A DNA stretch of 64,000 nt from Paenibacillus marchantiophytorum (GTDB lineage: Bacteria; Bacillota; Bacilli; Paenibacillales; NBRC-103111). The DNA lies in the NCBI RefSeq assembly GCF_014640555.1, contig NZ_BMHE01000004.1, positions 92,997 to 156,996 on the forward strand. Direction: 5' to 3'. The notes under the pieces are model-generated. The model saw nothing but the letters and a program-made list of their open reading frames with translations. It ran no database searches and was not told the origin of the DNA. Positions 18,163 through 26,351 of this stretch are shown piece by piece. The position numbers and the translations under genes were made by a program. Positions within the stretch are counted from its first letter, which is position 1; each line of letters starts with the position of its first letter.

Positions 18163-19692
18163 GTGTCCTATTTTTTGGGTTTGGATTTAGGGACTTCTGC
18201 TATCAAATGTATACTCGTCGATAACAACGGGCTTGTGATTGGCAGTCATAGTGTTGAGTATCCACTTCAACAGCCGCATCCCGGCTGGGCCGAGCAGGAG
18301 CCTGAGGATTGGTGGAATGCCACCATCGAAGGGATTCGCGCTCTGCTAGCCAAAACCAACACCGCAGGCGACGCTGTCGCGGGGATTGGCTTCTCCGGCC
18401 AGATGCATGGGTCGGTCTTCTTGGATGAAGCGCAGCAGGTCATACGGCCTGCACTGCTCTGGTGCGACCAGCGCACGGCGGAACAGTGCGCTTACATCGA
18501 GTCGACCGTCGGCGCTGCCGAACTCGGTCGACTGACTGGCAATCGGGCGCTGACTGGCTTCACGGCGCCCAAGGTCATTTGGCTCCGGCAGCATGAGCCG
18601 GAGCATTACAGCCGCGTGCGGCATCTGCTCCTGCCGAAAGACTACGTCAGGCTGCGCCTGACGGGGGCATTCGGCATAGATGTGGCCGACGCCAGCGGCA
18701 CACTGCTGCTCGATGTGGCCAATCGCAGCTGGTCGCAAACCGTCGCTGAGCGGCTTGCGATCCCGCTCGAATGGCTGCCGCCGCTCTTCGAGTCCGGCGA
18801 CGTAGCCGGCCACCTGCTGCCGGAAGCAGCCAGCCTAACCGGGCTAGCCGCCGGCACGCCTATCGTTGCCGGCGGCGGCGACCAAGCCTGCGGCGCCGTT
18901 GGTGTCGGCGTCGTGCGCCAAGGCATTGCCTCGGTGGCGCTCGGCACGTCCGGTGTCGTCTTCGTCCACGACGACACCTACCAAGTCGATGAAGCGTTCC
19001 GGCTTCATTCGTTCTGTCACGGTGTGCCGGGCAAATGGCACCGTATGGGCGTTATGCTGGCCGCAGGCGGCTCCTTCCAGTGGTGGCGCAACCACTTCGC
19101 GCACGAAGAACAAGAGCGCGCGCGGCAAGAAGACACAGACGTCTACGAAATCCTGACGTCTGAAGCAGCCACAGCACCCCTGGGAAGCGAAGGCCTCTTG
19201 TTCTTGCCTTATCTATCCGGGGAGCGCACGCCACACCCTGATCCTAAGGCACGCGGCGCCTTCATAGGTCTAAACCTTCGCCACGAGAAAGCCCATCTGA
19301 CTCGTGCCGTCCTAGAAGGCATCACCTTCGGCCTGCGCGACTCCCTTCAGCTCATTCGTGAATCGGGTATCGAGGTATCCGAACTCCGTGTGAGTGGCGG
19401 AGGCGCCAGGAGCCCCTTCTGGCGTCAAATGATCGCTGACATTTTTGGAATCCCTGTCGTCACAGTCAATTCAACAGACGGCCCTGCCTATGGCGCTGCT
19501 ATTATGGCAGCTTCCGGCGTGCTGCAGGAAGACATCACCGCGCTATGCGAGAGATGGATTCGCATTACGGATCGCATTGAACCTAATGCCGAGAATCATA
19601 AGCAATATGAAGCCTATTACACCATATACCGCGGCCTTTATGGCACTCTTCAGCATACTTTTCACCAGTTAAGCGACTTAGCTGGACATTAG
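18163..19692 (+). CDS. xylB: Xylulokinase
   Basis: 509 residues from GTG at 18163 (AAAGGGTGA upstream). It is an FGGY-family sugar kinase: ATP-site LGLDLGTSAIK, SGQMHGSV, WCDQRT, the catalytic base Asp240 in AGGGDQACGAVGVG, LPYLSGERTPHPDP and SGGGARSPFWRQM. The SGQMHGSVFLDE and DQRTA pattern is that of xylulokinase, which phosphorylates D-xylulose. xylA and xylR are not adjacent, so the gene is an orphan here. The middle, about 18400-19100, is conspicuously GC-rich compared with the neighbouring genes. Confidence 0.92.
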   Translation: MSYFLGLDLGTSAIKCILVDNNGLVIGSHSVEYPLQQPHPGWAEQEPEDWWNATIEGIRALLAKTNTAGDAVAGIGFSGQMHGSVFLDEAQQVIRPALLWCDQRTAEQCAYIESTVGAAELGRLTGNRALTGFTAPKVIWLRQHEPEHYSRVRHLLLPKDYVRLRLTGAFGIDVADASGTLLLDVANRSWSQTVAERLAIPLEWLPPLFESGDVAGHLLPEAASLTGLAAGTPIVAGGGDQACGAVGVGVVRQGIASVALGTSGVVFVHDDTYQVDEAFRLHSFCHGVPGKWHRMGVMLAAGGSFQWWRNHFAHEEQERARQEDTDVYEILTSEAATAPLGSEGLLFLPYLSGERTPHPDPKARGAFIGLNLRHEKAHLTRAVLEGITFGLRDSLQLIRESGIEVSELRVSGGGARSPFWRQMIADIFGIPVVTVNSTDGPAYGAAIMAASGVLQEDITALCERWIRITDRIEPNAENHKQYEAYYTIYRGLYGTLQHTFHQLSDLAGH

Positions 19693-19737
19693 TTTGCCTA
19701 ACAACTAAGGAAATTTCCCGAAAAGTTATTGCGAAAA

Positions 19738-19915
19738 GGAACTATGATCCTCTATTCGGCTCAATTCGAACAAATTACAAGCTGAAAGGGAACTACGTTC
19801 CCTTATTCCCCTACTCAAGGGTGAAATACCACTAGAATAAGCAAATTAGCGTATCATAGTTCCGTCTGACCAGCCAAATAGCTGTTCGAATGATTAATAA
19901 GGGAACATAGTTCCC
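19738..19915. repeat. Nested inverted-repeat element A (F-F-R-R)
   Basis: Four copies of a GGAACTA-headed sequence: two forward (19738-19756; 19788-19808) and two reversed (19835-19863; 19896-19914). The outer pair is nearly complementary (GGAACTATGATCCTCTATT against GGAACTATGTTCCCTTATT). The inner pair shares GGAACTA and a TTATTC end. The transcript could fold into an inner and an outer hairpin. A related element with the same F-F-R-R order lies at 55031-55206. No open reading frame. Confidence 0.8.
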
Positions 19916-20020
19916 TTTGCTTCGATATTCAAGTATCCGCCAGTCGGATTGCGTTAATCCGGCTGGGCACCATCCGACTCCTATTGACTCCAGCCACCTA
20001 CAGGTTATTTGAGACTTGGA

Positions 20021-20200
20021 GTTACTCGGAGTCAGTTAGAGTCACTCGGAGTTACTCGGAGTCACTCGAAGTCACTTAGATTCACTTAGATTCACTTGGA
20101 GTTTGTGGAAGTTGCTCGGAGTCACTTGAAGCCACTCGGAGTCACTCGGAGTCACTTGAAGTCACCTCGAGTCCCTACGAATCACAATGAGTCACTCTCA
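20021..20200. repeat. Imperfect 10-bp tandem repeat array (about 18 copies)
   Basis: About 18 uninterrupted units of 10 bases with consensus GTCACTCGGA; frequent variants are GTTACTCGGA, GTCACTTAGA, GTCACTTGAA. Units stay exactly in register for 180 bases, with substitutions but no indels. The period is not a multiple of 3 and no open frame with a start signal covers it. Confidence 0.9.
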
Positions 20201-20289
20201 GCTCCCCCTAGCTAATCGCACAGCCCCAACCTTCATGTACACAGCCACAATAATCAATGGAATTGGGCTTCTCACGCCTCACAACCCAA

Positions 20290-20326
20290 AAAAGCCTCGA
20301 ATCCACTTCACGGATTCGAGGCTTTT
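20290..20326 (-). terminator. Strong terminator downstream of 6S RNA
   Basis: Perfect 15-bp stem AAAAGCCTCGAATCC / GGATTCGAGGCTTTT with a 7-base loop; on the minus strand it ends in six T. It follows the 6S RNA by about 50 bases and would stop any read-through. On the plus strand it has a shorter T run. Confidence 0.9.
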
Positions 20327-20372
20327 GTAATCAACTTCGCTTTCCCCAATTCGCATGCAGCGAAATGGGCAC

Positions 20373-20561
20373 AAAAAAACCCGCCTATGCCGTCCGGTTT
20401 TCGTGCTTCAAACCCGCTCTCGCAGGTGGGTGTCCGCAGAGGTGTATTTGAGGTCCCCTTTCGAGGGCATGTCAGCCACACTTCAATGTAGGTCTCCCTA
20501 GAAACAGTCATTGGTTTAAAACAACTTAAAACCGTTACGAACATCGCAGGATTCTTTTGTA
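20373..20561 (-). ncRNA. ssrS: 6S RNA
   Basis: About 188-nt transcript on the minus strand. The 5' part CCTGCGATGTTCGTAACGG and the 3' part CCGGACGGCATAGGCGGG pair to form the closing stem and match the conserved ends of 6S RNA (compare GATGTTCG and GGCGGCATC in E. coli). The interior can form the long, bulged rod with a large central bubble. A run of seven T follows GGCGGG. A strong promoter precedes it (separate entry). 6S RNA mimics an open promoter and sequesters the sigma-A RNA polymerase holoenzyme. SRP RNA, tmRNA and RNase P RNA signatures are absent. Confidence 0.88.
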
Positions 20562-20567
20562 GTTCTT

Positions 20568-20596
20568 ATTATAGTGCCCTACCGGCTGATAATCAA
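20568..20596 (-). promoter_or_regulatory. Sigma-A promoter of 6S RNA
   Basis: Minus-strand TTGATT (20591-20596), 17-bp spacer, perfect TATAAT (20568-20573). Start predicted at 20560-20562. Confidence 0.85.
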
Positions 20597-20605
20597 CTGG
20601 CAGGA

Positions 20606-21448
20606 TTATTCTTTATTCTTTTCATTCTCGTCTTTTTTATGCAAGCTAATTTCAATCGGCTCGTCACCATTATCTGAATCACTTTGTTCTTTCTCTGCTT
20701 CCGCTACAGCCTCTGCCTCAGCGAGCCGCTGCTGTTCTTTTTCTTCAAGCGCTTGCTGCTTCGTTTGCAGCTTCGTGAAGCTCCGGTTGAACTGCCAGAA
20801 AGAAAATGTGGCCATGATGCTTCCCATAAAGAATACAACCAGGAAGAAATTAAACTTGGTCAAGCAAATGTAGAGAATAACACCATTGCAAATCAATAAA
20901 ACAATTGAGTTGATGGGATTGCCAATGGTAATTAGAATTGAATTCTTTAGAATTTGGAAAATTTTCATGTGCAAATGCACCATTATAGAAAAGAAATTAA
21001 ACAAGGAAATAATGATAATAACCGTAAAAGCAATGAATAATATGGCTAGTACCCTAAGCGAGCTCCCCTGTTTTAAGTAGAAGAAATAATTGACTGCAAT
21101 AACCACGAAAATGATCACAAAGAAAATACCGCCAACCATGCTTTGCAGGTAATTTTCTTTGTAGCTGCGGAAGAACGTTTTTAATAACGGAACATCCTCT
21201 TCCCCAGTAACCCATTTCCTGGCTACAGCGAACATAGCAGAGGTTGCGGGAAACAAAGTAAACGGTGCCAAAATAGCAAGTATTGGCAACATGGACTTCA
21301 AAGCATCAGGTGATGGACTCACCAAACCCATAAATGCAAAAAAGAAAACCGGGATCGAACATATCAGCCACAACAGATTGATTACCGATAGACGCATAAT
21401 CCATTCTGATATTCTGTATAGCCCTCCCATAACACCTCTAAACTCCAA
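20606..21448 (-). CDS. DUF624 (YesL-like) membrane protein
   Basis: 280 residues starting at TTG (AAGGAGG 8 bases upstream). The N-terminal MGGLYRISEWIMRLSVINLLW is the usual opening of YesL/DUF624 proteins, followed by about five membrane helices to residue 215. The remaining 65 residues are a highly charged Glu/Lys/Gln-rich cytoplasmic tail, longer than usual for the family. Many relatives sit beside sugar ABC transporter genes; here there are none. Function unknown. The 3' end abuts the 6S RNA promoter. Confidence 0.8.
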   Translation of the reverse strand: MEFRGVMGGLYRISEWIMRLSVINLLWLICSIPVFFFAFMGLVSPSPDALKSMLPILAILAPFTLFPATSAMFAVARKWVTGEEDVPLLKTFFRSYKENYLQSMVGGIFFVIIFVVIAVNYFFYLKQGSSLRVLAILFIAFTVIIIISLFNFFSIMVHLHMKIFQILKNSILITIGNPINSIVLLICNGVILYICLTKFNFFLVVFFMGSIMATFSFWQFNRSFTKLQTKQQALEEKEQQRLAEAEAVAEAEKEQSDSDNGDEPIEISLHKKDENEKNKE

Positions 21449-21520
21449 AACCGCTTCCTCCTTAGCGTTTCCTTCAGGAAACTTTCTACGTTGATTATCT
21501 ACGCTACTTCAAACGATATT

Positions 21521-21560
21521 GTCTTACCTTGTCTTACCTTGTCTTACCTTGTCTTACTTT
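21521..21560. repeat. Four tandem copies of a 10-bp unit
   Basis: GTCTTACCTT repeated three times exactly and a fourth time with one change (GTCTTACTTT). It lies about 75 bases upstream of the DUF624 start codon, in its likely promoter region. Confidence 0.9.
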
Positions 21561-21629
21561 ACTATATGTTTAATTATAGCCTATTTTTTAATTTATAGGT
21601 AGCCGTCTATTATGCAGGAGGTTGATACC

Positions 21630-21731
21630 ATGTCTCAACCCGTCGGAATATCTGCAGATGCCATTTTGCTCTTTTCATTAGCAACCATAAAAAGGCGAAG
21701 ATCCCAAGGGATCTTCGCCTTTATTTATTAG
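21630..21731 (+). CDS. Possible small ORF running through the cshA terminator
   Basis: 33 codons, ATG at 21630 after an excellent RBS (GCAGGAGGTTGATACC), encoding a peptide that begins MSQPVGISADAILLFSL and ends in TAG at 21729-21731. Its last 13 or so codons are read from the stem of the terminator that serves the convergent helicase gene. The hydrophobic middle and basic KRRR segment could make a membrane-active peptide. I do not recognise it. The RBS is the only strong evidence; it may be a decayed or chance ORF. Confidence 0.3.
   Translation: MSQPVGISADAILLFSLATIKRRRSQGIFAFIY
21689..21722 (-). terminator. Terminator after cshA
   Basis: Stem AAAGGCGAAGATCCC / GGGATCTTCGCCTTT with T-rich ends in both directions (five T on the minus strand). 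Confidence 0.88.
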
Positions 21732-21742
21732 GCTTAACAGCC

Positions 21743-23359
21743 TTATTTGTTTACAAGCGTGTCTTCGCTTTTGCGCGGAGCTCTGGAACGATCACGGTTT
21801 CCGGAATTGTTGCTGCCGTATTCGCGATTTCTGGAAGTGGAACTGCTTCCGCCTTCTCTGTTTGAACCATAGTCTCTGCTATCTTTGCGCGGGTAACGGG
21901 AATTCGAGCTGCTGGAACCGCCTGAGCTGTATCCGCCACCTTGACGACGATCGCCTGAACCTGATGAACTGGATCCTGAACTGTATCCACCGCCAACGCG
22001 TCGGCCTGAGCTGCGCACGTCGAATTTTTTCTTTCTTGCACGAATCGGATCCTCTGGTGTTAACTCAATATTCGATTCCTTTTTGTCGCCTGTCAGAAGC
22101 TTCATAGCTGCTGCAAGAAGATTAACGGAATCATATTGCTCCAACATTTGAATAGCCAGACCTTTGAATTCGCCTTGCGTATCATTTTGTAAGACATCAA
22201 GAATACGCTCAGCTGTCATTTTTTGTTTGCCTTCGATGGCTTCAGCCAAGCTAGGCAAAGGTTTTTTGCTGATTTTGTGACGAGTCACTTTCTCAATGAA
22301 GTGCAAGTGATCGATTTCTCTTGGTGTAACGAAAGTCCAAGCTGTACCTTCTTTACCCGCGCGGCCTGTACGACCAATACGGTGAACGTAGCTTTCTGGA
22401 TCTTGCGGAAGGTCAAAGTTAATAACGTGTGTTACGCCGGAAACATCGAGACCACGAGCGGCAACGTCTGTTGCAACGAGTACGTCAATGCTGCCATCAC
22501 GGAATTTTCTCATGACATTATCGCGTTGATTTTGGGACAAGTCACCATGAAGACCTTCAGCAGCATACCCTCTTTTTTGTAGAGCTTCTGCTAATTCGTC
22601 AACCCGGCGTTTGGTACGGCCGAAGATGATGGCAAGATCTGGAGCTTCCATGTCAATCAAGCGGCTTAGTGCTTCGAATTTTTGTTTCTCATGTAATTCA
22701 ATGTAAGCTTGGTCAATCAGGGGCGCACTAACATGTTTCGGGATAACCGATACATGTTCTGGGTTGCGCAAGAACTGTTGAGCCAATTTTTGAATGTTCG
22801 ACGGCATTGTAGCAGAGAACAACATGGTGTGGCGTTCTTCTGGTACTAATTTCAAGATGGATTGGATATCATCCATAAAGCCCATATCGAGCATTTCATC
22901 TGCTTCATCCAGAATAACCGTTTGAACATCATCAAGTTTGATGGTTTTGCGGTTGATATGGTCAAGTAAACGACCTGGTGTACCAATAATAATTTGTGGT
23001 TTCTTTTTCAAAGCGCGAATTTGCTTAACGATATCCTGTCCACCGTAAATCGGTAATGAACGAATGCCTTTGAAACGACCGAGTTTTTCAATCTCTTCCG
23101 CAACCTGAATGGCAAGTTCCCGCGTTGGACACATAATAAGAGCAGAGATGCGCTCTTCTTTGGTATTGATTTTGTGAATAAGCGGAATACCGAAAGCTGC
23201 TGTTTTACCAGTACCGGTTTGTGCTTGACCGATCAAATCCCGGCCTTCCATTGCTAATGGAATTGTTTTCTCTTGGATTGGTGTGGATTCTTCAAAACCC
23301 ATCTCCGTAACAGCGCGTAAAATCGCCGGTTCTAAACCAAACTCTTGAAATGTTTTCAA
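21743..23359 (-). CDS. cshA: DEAD-box ATP-dependent RNA helicase, CshA type
   Basis: 538 residues from TTG at 23359 (AAAGGAG upstream). All helicase motifs are present: Q motif ([15 protein letters not shown]), motif [31 protein letters not shown], and motif [12 protein letters not shown]. After about residue 430 comes a low-complexity tail rich in Ser, Gly and Arg, typical of CshA-like RNA-binding tails. It unwinds RNA in ribosome assembly and mRNA decay. A leader of about 150 bases precedes it, in keeping with cold-inducible helicase genes (inference). Confidence 0.93.
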   Translation of the reverse strand: MKTFQEFGLEPAILRAVTEMGFEESTPIQEKTIPLAMEGRDLIGQAQTGTGKTAAFGIPLIHKINTKEERISALIMCPTRELAIQVAEEIEKLGRFKGIRSLPIYGGQDIVKQIRALKKKPQIIIGTPGRLLDHINRKTIKLDDVQTVILDEADEMLDMGFMDDIQSILKLVPEERHTMLFSATMPSNIQKLAQQFLRNPEHVSVIPKHVSAPLIDQAYIELHEKQKFEALSRLIDMEAPDLAIIFGRTKRRVDELAEALQKRGYAAEGLHGDLSQNQRDNVMRKFRDGSIDVLVATDVAARGLDVSGVTHVINFDLPQDPESYVHRIGRTGRAGKEGTAWTFVTPREIDHLHFIEKVTRHKISKKPLPSLAEAIEGKQKMTAERILDVLQNDTQGEFKGLAIQMLEQYDSVNLLAAAMKLLTGDKKESNIELTPEDPIRARKKKFDVRSSGRRVGGGYSSGSSSSGSGDRRQGGGYSSGGSSSSNSRYPRKDSRDYGSNREGGSSSTSRNREYGSNNSGNRDRSRAPRKSEDTLVNK

Positions 23360-23518
23360 ATATATTCAATCTCCTTTTGTACAGGGCAGGCTAATGCCTT
23401 GTATCTTTTTTACCCTTAAGTACGACTTCCTATCCGTATCTATAGTTTCTTGGTGGAATACACTTTCGATTTATCATCTTCCATGATCCAATTGGCCGCC
23501 CTTAAGAACATCTAAAAT

Positions 23519-23527
23519 ATTATAGCA
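23519..23527 (-). promoter_or_regulatory. Extended -10 promoter of cshA
   Basis: Minus-strand TGCTATAAT (extended -10). Transcription would start near 23512, giving a leader of roughly 150 bases before the TTG start at 23359. The leader shows no riboswitch I recognise. Confidence 0.6.
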
Positions 23528-23638
23528 CAAGTCATATACAAATTTCCAGAGGCGTCTTTCAAAAGCCGAGCGAAACCTTACGGATGAGTAAAGCGTATTA
23601 CATTTTAGAACAATAAACGGAATAGAGGAGCGTTCACA

Positions 23639-24175
23639 ATGTCCATTTTCAAACGTGTAAGCAATATCCTGCGCAGCAATAAAGAAGTACCTCCAACAAC
23701 AGCAGTTGGCAATCCTCTCGAAGATGCTCGAGTTGGCGATATTGTCAATGTAGACTTAGAAGAGTACGTCGTATCCGGTAAAGTCATATATTTTGATCGC
23801 GGGTTCGCGCCTCACCGCTACGCTTATTATTTACAAAGTGGCAGAAATATTCAGTGTCTAATCGTGGAAAAAGGGCGAACCTATGATTGTTTCCTTTGCA
23901 GCTTCGTTGAAGGCGCTTTGGATGACCCTAACGATGTGCCTACTCGGCTGGAGCTTGATGAAAATGTAACTTTTGATTTGGAGTTTCATCGGAACGATGT
24001 GACGCAGACGGAAGGCAATACCGATTTCCGCAACGGGGATGACGTTGTATTTTGGCGCTATTTCGGACCGGATCGCAGATTTTTCTTCTTGCAATGGCAG
24101 GACGGCAAATTTATCGCACTGGAAGGCGAGCGTACCCCTGGCAATCAAATCAAATTTTTGAAATCGACGCCTTAA
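23639..24175 (+). CDS. DUF4178-domain protein
   Basis: 178 residues. The core reads VGDIVNVDLEEYVVSGKVIYFD, followed by YYLQSGRNIQCLIVEKGR, the DUF4178 pattern of a small beta-barrel. No signal peptide or membrane helix, so cytosolic. DUF4178 genes in Bacillales commonly sit with DUF4247, DUF350 and PspA-like genes; here a DUF4247 lipoprotein follows after 51 bases. Role unknown, probably envelope-related from context. Confidence 0.8.
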   Translation: MSIFKRVSNILRSNKEVPPTTAVGNPLEDARVGDIVNVDLEEYVVSGKVIYFDRGFAPHRYAYYLQSGRNIQCLIVEKGRTYDCFLCSFVEGALDDPNDVPTRLELDENVTFDLEFHRNDVTQTEGNTDFRNGDDVVFWRYFGPDRRFFFLQWQDGKFIALEGERTPGNQIKFLKSTP

Positions 24176-24226
24176 ACAACCTATGTTATCATTTAGTAAA
24201 GTTTGGAGAGGAGGGACTACTGCAAA

Positions 24227-24931
24227 GTGAAAAGATGGACATCATGGCTTTCATTCCTACTGATCATCACCCTTCTTACCGCGTGTGGCGCTGATGCCGG
24301 GCGTTATGTCAAAGATCAGTACCCTCTCGTAAGCGTCGATGGCAAGGGCAGCAATCTATCCAAGGTGTATTCTGTTGAAGGCAAAAGTGTTCCCGTTGTA
24401 GCATCAGAGATTGCTGCGAAAGAAACACCCAAGGAAAAAAGCAAGGAATCCGAAGATCAGATGTTTCTGATCTATACTGATAAAGTTATTAATATTCAAA
24501 AGGATCCAAAAGATAGTACAAACACGCTCGTCCAGATTGACAGTATCCAATATGCCAAGACGCATTATGACTCTTCTTTTTTACAAGGCTATTTGACCGC
24601 TACATTGCTCCAATCGTTGTTTGGCGGCAGTTGGTTCAATAACAGAGGCGGTTATGATTATAAAGGGTATACGCGGACACCTACCTATAATGCCGGAAAT
24701 GGCAACTCGACCGCACCAACAACCGACACATCCAAGGATAAGAAACCTACAACATCCGATCGCACAGGCACTTTCAAAACAGGCACGGGTACTGGCTCTT
24801 CCAATACCGGAAGCAGCTCTGCAACACGTAAGAACGATGGTTCTACGACCAATAAGGTAACGAAGCCCTCCAGCAGCAACAGCAGTAAACCCAGCACCAG
24901 CTCGCGATCAGGTTCGTTTAAGAGACGTTAA
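24227..24931 (+). CDS. DUF4247-domain lipoprotein
   Basis: 234 residues from GTG at 24227 (GGAGAGGAGGG upstream at a long spacing; TTG at 24203 is an alternative but overlaps the RBS). Signal peptide with lipobox LTAC: MKRWTSWLSFLLIITLLTAC, Cys20 would be lipidated. The DUF4247 core (YPLVSVDGKGSNLSKVYSVE to LFGGSWFNN) covers about 25-150. The final 80 residues are low-complexity Ser/Thr/Asn/Lys, probably disordered. Same operon as DUF4178. Function unknown. Confidence 0.82.
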   Translation: MKRWTSWLSFLLIITLLTACGADAGRYVKDQYPLVSVDGKGSNLSKVYSVEGKSVPVVASEIAAKETPKEKSKESEDQMFLIYTDKVINIQKDPKDSTNTLVQIDSIQYAKTHYDSSFLQGYLTATLLQSLFGGSWFNNRGGYDYKGYTRTPTYNAGNGNSTAPTTDTSKDKKPTTSDRTGTFKTGTGTGSSNTGSSSATRKNDGSTTNKVTKPSSSNSSKPSTSSRSGSFKRR

Positions 24932-24938
24932 TAAACAC

Positions 24939-24972
24939 AGCTGTTGTCCTTGAACAAGGACGCAGCTTTTTT
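24939..24972 (+). terminator. Terminator after DUF4247 gene
   Basis: AGCTG...GTCCTTG / CAAGGAC...CAGCT stem followed by six T. Confidence 0.88.
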
Positions 24973-25074
24973 ATTCCCATTTTTTAATTGAACGTAGGTT
25001 AAATAATGATTGAAGTTTTGAAAGAATGAATTATACTTGCAATATGCTGCATACTATTTTAGAGGTGATTTTTT

Positions 25075-25896
25075 TTGAAAAAAGCGCTAGATGTCCTTGT
25101 CATTCTAGTTGGCGCGCTGCTTGTCGCGGTTGGCTTCAACATGTTTCTCATCCCTCACCAGCTGCTTAGCGGCGGCGTTTCTGGATTTGCCATGATTATC
25201 GGTTATTTTACGAATTTCAACATTGGCTTCTTGTATTTATTATTCAACTTGCCGTTGATGATTTGGGGATTGGTCTCCATCGGACGCAGATTCATCATGA
25301 TTAGTGTCGCTTCGGTTATCTTAACGGTATGGTTGATGCAAGTTATTCCGACCAGTTATGTAGCTCAAGAGCCTATCCTCGGCGCTGTATTTGGTGGCGT
25401 TTTAATCGGAATTGGAAGCGGAATTACCTTGAGAATTGGCGGTTCCAGCGGCGGCTTCGATATTGTCGGCTTAATTTTGACGCGCAAATTCGATTTCCCC
25501 CTTGGCACAATTCTATCTTCCATGAACGGCGTTGTTATTGTTGCCTTAGGATATTTCAAGCATAACTGGGATCTGGCTCTGTTTTCCATGTTAGCAATCT
25601 ATATTAGTGGCAAGGTCGTTGATACTATACATATCCGCCATGTCAAGGTGACTGCTTTTATTGTTACGAAACAGAAGGACGAATTGATTAACGAGCTATT
25701 GTCCCTCCCTCGAGGCGTCACATTAGTGAAGACGGAAGGCGCTTATACGAAGCAGCAGCACGATATGTTGATGACCGTCATTACCCGTTATGAGCTTGTT
25801 GAATTAAAACGAATAATTAAACAGATTGACCCAAAAGCATTCGTGAATATCGTAGAAACCGTTGGTGTCGTCGGCGAATTCCGCAAACTTAAATAA
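25075..25896 (+). CDS. YitT-family membrane protein
   Basis: 273 residues from TTG (GAGGTGATT upstream). Five or six N-terminal membrane helices, including GGVSGFAMIIGYFTNFNIGF and the glycine-rich GIGSGITLRIGGSSGGFDIV, followed by a cytoplasmic DUF2179 domain (about 200-273, TAFIVTKQKDELINELL). Domain order and length match Bacillus YitT/YpjC/YqfU. Function is not established in the family. It stands alone between terminated units. Confidence 0.88.
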   Translation: MKKALDVLVILVGALLVAVGFNMFLIPHQLLSGGVSGFAMIIGYFTNFNIGFLYLLFNLPLMIWGLVSIGRRFIMISVASVILTVWLMQVIPTSYVAQEPILGAVFGGVLIGIGSGITLRIGGSSGGFDIVGLILTRKFDFPLGTILSSMNGVVIVALGYFKHNWDLALFSMLAIYISGKVVDTIHIRHVKVTAFIVTKQKDELINELLSLPRGVTLVKTEGAYTKQQHDMLMTVITRYELVELKRIIKQIDPKAFVNIVETVGVVGEFRKLK

Positions 25897-26026
25897 TGAT
25901 TCATTGCATTCGCCTCTTTATTCCAGTGTGAATTGTGTTATAATGATTGTAATTTCATATAGTTCTGGTTGTTAACTTAAATGGTTCAGGCGTAGTTCTT
26001 TTTCTAATCTCTTGATTGGAAGGGTG

Positions 26027-26221
26027 ATGCTTGTGGAGACAGTGAAATTATCCAGGATTGTAATGAAATTAACACCGGAATTATACCCCTTCTTAACCAG
26101 CTGTGAGCTGGACTCCGAGATCGTCCTCCGCTTTGGTATCGAGGCGCTCGAAGCAGAAGATGTCATGGAAATTATTCAATTCAGTATTACAGAACATCAT
26201 AAAGACGCCCTGTATCATTAA
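26027..26221 (+). CDS. Small conserved-looking hypothetical protein
   Basis: 64 residues if started at ATG 26027; GTG at 26033 fits the GGAAGGGTGATG RBS equally well, and an ATG at 26012 is also in frame. The product is acidic, with no membrane segment (MLVETVKLSRIVMKLTPELY, ending HHKDALYH). I do not recognise the family. A strong terminator overlaps its last codons, supporting a real transcript end here. Could be a small regulatory or binding protein; nothing more can be said. Confidence 0.6.
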   Translation: MLVETVKLSRIVMKLTPELYPFLTSCELDSEIVLRFGIEALEAEDVMEIIQFSITEHHKDALYH

Positions 26222-26237
26222 CAGGGCGTCTTTCTTT
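26201..26237 (+). terminator. Terminator overlapping the 3' end of the small ORF
   Basis: Perfect stem AAAGACGCCCTGT / ACAGGGCGTCTTT, loop of seven bases, then TTTCTTT. The left arm is read as the last codons of the small ORF. Confidence 0.88.
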
Positions 26238-26351
26238 GACTTTTACCAACTTTTTTTTCAAAGTTATTGAGTTTGTAATATTTAGGGTGTATAGGTTATG
26301 ATAAGAGCATGCTATACTAGAGCTAAACATAAATTACTGGAGGTGTCTAGC

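Larger units (their letters stand above)
19693..20289. other. Gene-free intergenic stretch
   Basis: Between the xylB stop and the 6S RNA terminator I see no credible coding sequence. It contains inverted-repeat element A and the 10-bp array, separated by about 100 bases (19916-20020) with nothing recognised. Confidence 0.75.

Noticed and set aside
20021..20200. CRISPR array
   Set aside because: Units are 10 bases with no spacers, and no cas genes are in the window.
19693..20289. Degenerate insertion sequence or transposon
   Set aside because: No transposase fragments in any frame and no matching terminal repeats at element ends.
20257..20544. Short ORFs on both strands around 20.3-20.5 kb
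   Set aside because: They overlap the 6S RNA gene and its terminator; sequence conservation features fit the RNA, not a protein.
20373..20561. SRP RNA, tmRNA or RNase P RNA as alternatives for the small RNA
   Set aside because: None of their conserved cores (for instance the GGAAGGAAGCA-type loop of SRP RNA) is present, whereas both ends fit 6S RNA.
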